A DNA stretch of 20,234 nucleotides from CALWOS01 sp963595735. GTDB lineage: Bacteria > Bacillota > Clostridia > Oscillospirales > Oscillospiraceae. Shown here one piece after another: positions 15,983 to 20,234 of the stretch. How positions within the stretch are numbered: the first letter of the stretch is position 1; each line of letters starts with the position of its first letter. Where the stretch lies: positions 1-20,234 of the forward strand of contig CAVBJJ010000035.1 of the NCBI GenBank assembly GCA_963595735.1, written 5' to 3'. The notes under the pieces were generated by a model, which did not search any database, was not told the DNA's origin, and saw nothing but the letters and a program-made list of their open reading frames with translations. The position numbers and the translations under genes were made by a program.

Positions 15983-15999
15983 TTTTTTCGGCGAAAAAA
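15983..15999 (+). promoter_or_regulatory. Inverted repeat in the nifJ leader
   Basis: TTTTTTCG and CGAAAAAA flank a single central G. A second TTTTTTCGG lies just upstream. It may be an operator or a minor hairpin. It does not match the Rex consensus (TTGTTAA-N4-TTAACAA) expected for some fermentation genes. Confidence 0.3.
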
Positions 16000-16073
16000 T
16001 CACTTTTGCCGGACAGCTCCGAAGGCAGGTGCGCTGTGCAAAATCAGACGAAATGAATAAGGAGAGGTTTACT

Positions 16074-19000
16074 ATGGCTAGAAAGCTGAAAACCATGGAC
16101 GGCAATACCGCTGCCGCCCACGTTTCCTATGCGTTCACCGAGGTTGCCGGTATCTACCCCATCACGCCCTCCAGCCCCATGGCTGATAGCGTGGATCAGT
16201 GGTCTGCTGCCGGACGCAAGAACATCTTCGGTACCACCGTGAATGTTGTGGAAATGCAGTCCGAAGCCGGCGCCGCCGGTACCGTTCACGGCTCCCTGAA
16301 CGCCGGTGCGCTGACCACCACCTACACCGCGTCCCAGGGTCTGCTTCTGATGATCCCCAATATGTACAAGATCGCCGGTGAGCTGCTGCCCACCGTGTTC
16401 CATGTGACGGCCCGTACGCTGGCTTCTCACGCGCTGAACATCTTCGGCGATCACTCCGATGTCATGGCCTGCCGTCAGACCGGTTTTGCCATGCTGTGCG
16501 AGACCAACCCCCAGGAAGTCATGGATCTGGCCGCCGTTGCCCATCTGGCAGCAATCGAGGGCCGCGTTCCTTTCCTGAACTTCTTCGATGGTTTCCGTAC
16601 CTCCCACGAGATCCAGAAGATCGCGATCTGGGATTACGAGGATCTGGCAGAGATGTGCGATATGGACGCTGTTGCGGCTTTCCGTGCCCGCGCCCTGAAC
16701 CCCGAGCATCCCACCATGCGTGGTTCCCACGAAAACGGCGATGTCTTCTTCCAGCATCGTGAGGCCTGCAACAAATACTATGATGCAGTCCCCGCCCTGG
16801 TGGAGAAGTACATGGACAAGGTCAACGCCAAGCTGGGCACCGACTACAAGCTGTTCAACTACTATGGCGCTGCCGACGCCGACCGCGTCATCGTCGCCAT
16901 GGGTTCTATCAACGATGTGGCTGAGGAAGTCATCGACTACCTCAACGCCAATGGCGAAAAGGTCGGCCTGGTCAAGGTTCGCCTGTATCGTCCTTTCCGC
17001 GCCGACAAGCTGCTGGAGGCCATTCCCGCCACCTGCAAGAAGCTGGCCGTTCTGGATCGTACCAAGGAGCCCGGCGCTCTGGGCGAGCCCCTGTATCTGG
17101 ATGTTGTCACCGCTCTGGCAAACGCCGGCCGCAACGACATCAAGGTCGTCGGCGGTCGCTACGGTCTGGGCAGCAAGGACACTCCCCCTGCCTCTGTCTT
17201 CGCAGTGTATGAGGAGCTGTCCAAGGACGAGCCCAAGAACCAGTTCACCCTGGGCATCAAGGACGATGTCACCTTCACCTCTCTGGAGGAGAAGCCCTCT
17301 CCCAACACCGCGGCAGCCGGCACCATTGAGTGTAAGTTCTGGGGTCTGGGCGGCGATGGTACCGTTGGTGCAAACAAGAACTCCATCAAGATCATCGGCG
17401 ACCACACCGACAAGTATGTTCAGGCATACTTCCAGTATGACTCCAAGAAGACCGGCGGCGTGACCGTCAGCCACCTGCGCTTCGGCGATCAGCCCATCAA
17501 GAGCCCCTACTATGTCAACAAGGCGGACTTCGTTGCCTGCCATGTTCCCAGTTATATCACCAAGGGCTTCCCCATCGTGCGTGATGTCAAGCCCGGCGGT
17601 ACTTTCCTGGTTAACTGTCAGTGGAACCTGGAAGAGCTGGAGCATCACCTGGATGCCGCTTCCAAGCGCTACATTGCCAAGAACAACATTCAGCTGTATA
17701 TGATCAACGCCATTGACAAGGCCATCGAGGTCGGTATGGGCAAGCGCACCAACACCATCCTCCAGTCCGCCTTCTTCGCCCTGGCCAAGGTCATGCCTCA
17801 GGAAGAGGCCATCGGCTACATGAAGGATGCCGCCACCAAGTCCTACTCCAAGAAGGGTCCCGATGTGGTTGCCTGCAACCATAAGGCCATCGACGCCGGC
17901 GCTTCCGCTTTCGTGAAGGTCGAGATCCCCGCCTCCTGGGCAGACGCCAAGGACGAGGTCGTGGATGTGACCCTGACCGGCGAGGAGAAGACCGTCAAGA
18001 TGGTCAAGAACATCCTCAACCCCGTGGACAAGATGGATGGCGACAGCCTGCCCGTCTCCGCTTTCATGGATCATGTGGACGGTACCTTCGAGCTGGGTGC
18101 CGCGGCCTACGAGAAGCGCGGCGTTGCCGTCAGCGTTCCCGCCTGGGATGCCGAGAAATGTATCCAGTGTAACCAGTGCGCTTATGTATGCCCCCACGCC
18201 ACCATTCGTCCCTTCGCTCTGAACGCCGACGAGGCTGCCAAGGCTCCCGCTGCCGCCGCTCTGGCCGACATCAGAAATAAGGATTACAAGTTCAACATGG
18301 CCGTGTCTCCTCTGGACTGCATGGGCTGCGCTGTCTGCGTTGGCGTGTGTAAGGTCGGCGCTCTGACCATGGTCGGTCAGGAGAGCCAGCTGCCCCAGCA
18401 GGAAGTTTTCGACTACATGGTCGCCAATGTCTCCGTCAAGGACGACATGGTCGATGTCACCAAGGTCAAGGCCAGCCAGTTCAAGAAGCCTCTGCTCGAG
18501 TTCTCCGGTTCCTGCGCCGGCTGCGCCGAGACTTCTTATGCCCGCCTGATCACCCAGGTCTGCGGCGAGCGTATGTATATCTCTAACGCCACCGGTTGCT
18601 CCTCCATCTGGGGCGGCCCCGCTGCAACCTCTCCCTATACCACCGATGTCAACGGCCACGGTCCCGCTTGGGCAAACAGCCTGTTCGAGGACAACGCCGA
18701 GCACGGTCTGGGTATGTACTATGGTCAGAAAGCCATTCGTGACGATCTGGCCAACAAGACCCGCGAGCTGATCGCGGTGCCTCACGCCCGTCCCGAGCTG
18801 AAGGAAGCTGCCCAGAAGTGGCTGGATACCATGGAGGACGGCGTTGCCAACGCCGATGCCACCAAGGCCTATATCACCGCCCTGGAGCAGAGCATCATGA
18901 CCGTGGACGAGCTGGTCGCATTTGCCGGCTCCGATGCCGCCAAGGTAACCTTCGGTGACGGCTATGCCGACTTCAAGGCAAACGCCGACCAGCTGAAGGC

Positions 19001-19739
19001 CAACGGCGCTGCTTACTGCAACTGCGACGCCTGCGCTCTGGTTGCTGCCATCCTGGAGAAGAAAGAGTACCTGTCCAAGAAGGCTGTCTGGATCTTCGGT
19101 GGTGACGGCTGGGCTTACGATATCGGTTACGGCGGTCTGGATCATGTCCTGGCCTCCGGCGAGGATATCAATGTCTTCGTCTTCGATACCGAGGTGTACT
19201 CCAACACCGGTGGACAGGCCTCCAAGTCTTCCAACATCGGTCAGGTCGCGCAGTTCGCTGCTGCCGGTAAGACCGTTGCCAAGAAGAGCCTGTCTCAGAT
19301 CGCCATGCAGTACGGCTATGTCTATGTGGCACAGGTCGCCATGGGCGCCGACCAGGGTCAGACCCTGAAGGCCATCAACGAGGCCGTCAACTATCACGGT
19401 CCTTCTCTGATCATCGGTTACAGCCCCTGCGAGATGCACAGCATCAAGGGCGGCATGAAGAACTGCCAGACCGAGATGAAGAAGGCTGTCGACTGCGGTT
19501 ACTGGAATATGTTCCGCTACAACCCCGCTCTGGCTGCCGAGGGCAAGAACCCCTTCACCCTGGACAGCAAGGAGCCGGCCGGCGGTTATCAGGAGTTCCT
19601 GATGAACGAGGCACGCTACAACCGCCTGACCCGCGAGCGTCCCGAGCGCGCGCAGGAGCTGTTTGCTCAGAACGAGGAAGCAGCCAAGGCGCGTTATCAG
19701 AACCTGCTGAAGCTGAAGGACTACTACGAAGTCAAGTAA
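16074..19739 (+). CDS. nifJ: Pyruvate:ferredoxin (flavodoxin) oxidoreductase, single-chain
   Basis: This 1221-residue homodimer-type PFOR converts pyruvate and CoA to acetyl-CoA, CO2 and reduced ferredoxin in the cytosol. The ATG at 16074 follows AAGGAGAGG at the usual distance. YPITPSSP (28-35) and VVEMQSEAGAAG (about 56-67) belong to the N-terminal pyruvate/TPP domain. Two 4Fe-4S clusters are given by CIQCNQCAYVC (Cys696, 699, 702, 706) and CMGCAVCVGVC (Cys749, 752, 755, 759). SGSCAGCAETSYARL starts the C-terminal TPP half with the third cluster's cysteines. GDGWAYDIGYGG and DTEVYSNTGGQ (about 1010-1045) bind TPP-Mg. Codons are strongly biased (many GGT, CGT, TCT), unlike the CGG/GCG/CCG-rich neighbours, as expected for a very abundant enzyme. 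It is monocistronic, ending in a hairpin terminator. Confidence 0.97.
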   Translation: MARKLKTMDGNTAAAHVSYAFTEVAGIYPITPSSPMADSVDQWSAAGRKNIFGTTVNVVEMQSEAGAAGTVHGSLNAGALTTTYTASQGLLLMIPNMYKIAGELLPTVFHVTARTLASHALNIFGDHSDVMACRQTGFAMLCETNPQEVMDLAAVAHLAAIEGRVPFLNFFDGFRTSHEIQKIAIWDYEDLAEMCDMDAVAAFRARALNPEHPTMRGSHENGDVFFQHREACNKYYDAVPALVEKYMDKVNAKLGTDYKLFNYYGAADADRVIVAMGSINDVAEEVIDYLNANGEKVGLVKVRLYRPFRADKLLEAIPATCKKLAVLDRTKEPGALGEPLYLDVVTALANAGRNDIKVVGGRYGLGSKDTPPASVFAVYEELSKDEPKNQFTLGIKDDVTFTSLEEKPSPNTAAAGTIECKFWGLGGDGTVGANKNSIKIIGDHTDKYVQAYFQYDSKKTGGVTVSHLRFGDQPIKSPYYVNKADFVACHVPSYITKGFPIVRDVKPGGTFLVNCQWNLEELEHHLDAASKRYIAKNNIQLYMINAIDKAIEVGMGKRTNTILQSAFFALAKVMPQEEAIGYMKDAATKSYSKKGPDVVACNHKAIDAGASAFVKVEIPASWADAKDEVVDVTLTGEEKTVKMVKNILNPVDKMDGDSLPVSAFMDHVDGTFELGAAAYEKRGVAVSVPAWDAEKCIQCNQCAYVCPHATIRPFALNADEAAKAPAAAALADIRNKDYKFNMAVSPLDCMGCAVCVGVCKVGALTMVGQESQLPQQEVFDYMVANVSVKDDMVDVTKVKASQFKKPLLEFSGSCAGCAETSYARLITQVCGERMYISNATGCSSIWGGPAATSPYTTDVNGHGPAWANSLFEDNAEHGLGMYYGQKAIRDDLANKTRELIAVPHARPELKEAAQKWLDTMEDGVANADATKAYITALEQSIMTVDELVAFAGSDAAKVTFGDGYADFKANADQLKANGAAYCNCDACALVAAILEKKEYLSKKAVWIFGGDGWAYDIGYGGLDHVLASGEDINVFVFDTEVYSNTGGQASKSSNIGQVAQFAAAGKTVAKKSLSQIAMQYGYVYVAQVAMGADQGQTLKAINEAVNYHGPSLIIGYSPCEMHSIKGGMKNCQTEMKKAVDCGYWNMFRYNPALAAEGKNPFTLDSKEPAGGYQEFLMNEARYNRLTRERPERAQELFAQNEEAAKARYQNLLKLKDYYEVK

Positions 19740-19761
19740 GCAAACCTTTCCGCAATATTGA

Positions 19762-19800
19762 AAACTGCGGCAGAGCAATTTTGCTCTGCCGCAGTTTCAG
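19762..19800 (+). terminator. Terminator of nifJ
   Basis: A perfect 17-bp stem (19762-19778 with 19781-19797) has the core GCGGCAGAGC/GCTCTGCCGC. It starts 22 bases after the nifJ stop. The T-run is short (TTTCAGTTT), but the stem is very stable. Confidence 0.8.
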
Positions 19801-19802
19801 TT

Positions 19803-19831
19803 TGTCAAAAAAGTCCAAGACTTTTTTGACA
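19803..19831. terminator. Second hairpin after nifJ
   Basis: TGTCAAAAAAGTC (19803-19815) and GACTTTTTTGACA (19819-19831) form a perfect 13-bp stem with loop CAA. Its AAAAGTC-N3-GACTTTT core is the same as in the C39-gene terminator at 5607-5633. The T-rich right arm could support termination on either strand. Confidence 0.55.
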
Positions 19832-19833
19832 GT

Positions 19834-19984
19834 CTTGCCTCTCCCTGTGGGAGAGGTGGCTGAGCGCAGCGAAGACGGAGAGGGAAAACAATGAACCAGA
19901 CCATAGGAACCCCGGTGGGGCTCGATTATCTGCCGAACCCTCTCAGTCGCCTGCGGCGACAGCTCTCCCAAAGGGAGAGCCAAG
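19834..19984. mobile_element. MITE-like 151-bp inverted-repeat element
   Basis: Imperfect terminal inverted repeats of about 48 bases, beginning CTTG and ending CAAG, share CTCTCCC-TGTGGGAGAG on the left and the complement of CTCTCCC-TTTGGGAGAG on the right, then GAGAGGG on the inner side. The centre (ATGAACCAGACC to GATTATCTGCC) is non-repetitive and has no credible coding content. No transposase is present, so any movement would depend on one elsewhere. I recall similar GGGAGAG-type intergenic repeats in gut Clostridia, but copy number cannot be checked here. Confidence 0.6.
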
Positions 19985-20055
19985 CAGGGCTTCCCCTCAG
20001 TGTTTTGGCTGCGCCAAAATACTCGGCGGATGCGCTTTCCGGAGGGCTTATCAGA

Positions 20056-20101
20056 AAAAGAATGCGCAGGGCGACACAAACGGCGCTCTGCGCATTCTTT
20101 T
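20056..20101. terminator. Hairpin with 14-bp stem
   Basis: AAAAGAATGCGCAG (20056-20069) pairs with CTGCGCATTCTTTT (20088-20101) around an 18-base loop. On the minus strand TTCTTTTTCTG follows the GC part, so it can act as a leftward terminator. It could also work rightward. Confidence 0.55.
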
Positions 20102-20151
20102 CGGTGCAAGGGTCGTAAACCGGTCGATCGGCAATCGGCTTACAACTGCCA

Positions 20152-20197
20152 AAACAAAAAATCAACGGCGGCAACACGGATCCGTGTTGCCGCCGTT
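20152..20197 (-). terminator. Perfect 34-bp palindromic terminator
   Basis: Positions 20164-20180 and 20181-20197 are perfect inverted repeats, with core CGGCGGCAACACGG. On the minus strand the stem is followed by TGATTTTTTGTTTT, a good T-tract, so it probably ends a leftward gene lying beyond the right edge. The plus-strand tail (TTCCTTG) is weaker. Confidence 0.75.
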
Positions 20198-20203
20198 TTC
20201 CTT

Positions 20204-20219
20204 GCCCCGATCACGGGGC
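20204..20219. other. Small hairpin at the right edge
   Basis: GCCCCG and CGGGGC flank ATCA. It is short and cannot be interpreted without the sequence to the right. No gene is visible from 19740 to the end of the window. Confidence 0.35.
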
Positions 20220-20234
20220 AGGGCTATGCAGTTT

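Noticed and set aside
16044..19778. A minus-strand open frame of 1244 codons across the whole of nifJ
   Set aside because: It arises because nifJ avoids codons whose complement is a stop. The product is low-complexity Leu/Gly/Val/His-rich, with no domain, and the plus strand encodes a complete PFOR.
19732..20177. Short open frames at the right end
   Set aside because: They run through hairpins and the MITE-like inverted repeats and have no ribosome sites or known motifs.

Overview
The window looks like a piece of chromosome from an anaerobic, spore-former-type Firmicute, most likely a gut Oscillospiraceae/Clostridia relative. The support is a full-length pyruvate:ferredoxin oxidoreductase, a surface protein with an S-layer homology domain, a lipoprotein-type solute-binding protein, the Firmicute gene pair yloU/fakA, strong sigma-A type promoters (TTGACA or close, 17-base spacers) and AGGAGG ribosome sites. 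Coding DNA is GC-rich and intergenic DNA is AT-rich. The taxon is an inference; no rRNA gene is present.

Layout. (1) Positions 1-4207, minus strand: the first 1402 codons of a giant secreted surface protein (signal peptide, Ig-like domains, two EF-hand/Ig repeats, start of an SLH domain), cut by the left edge. Its leader (4208-4775) holds a consensus promoter, a cobalamin riboswitch, an intrinsic terminator placed as expression platform, and two exact 38-bp tandem copies of a nested palindrome. The surface protein is therefore probably made when vitamin B12 is scarce. (2) 4914-5534, plus: a divergently transcribed cytosolic C39-like papain-fold protein with its own promoter and terminator. 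(3) 5903-13430, plus: a tight seven-gene operon: methionine-type ABC importer (ATPase, permease, binding lipoprotein), an L-2-hydroxyacid dehydrogenase of the lactate/hydroxyisocaproate type, an FAD-linked 2-hydroxyacid dehydrogenase, a methionine/kynurenine-type aminotransferase and an M20 amidohydrolase. Together these could import an amino acid derivative, deacylate it, and interconvert amino, oxo and hydroxy acids. Repeated ACCAA/TTGGT inverted repeats flank the operon promoter. (4) 13489-15534, minus: fakA and yloU, converging on the operon with a terminator between. (5) 16074-19739, plus: nifJ (PFOR), with a strong promoter and biased codons. (6) 19740-20234: no gene; a series of hairpins and a 151-bp MITE-like inverted-repeat element.

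The two parts most worth following are the B12-riboswitch-controlled surface protein and the methionine-type uptake/hydroxy-acid operon.
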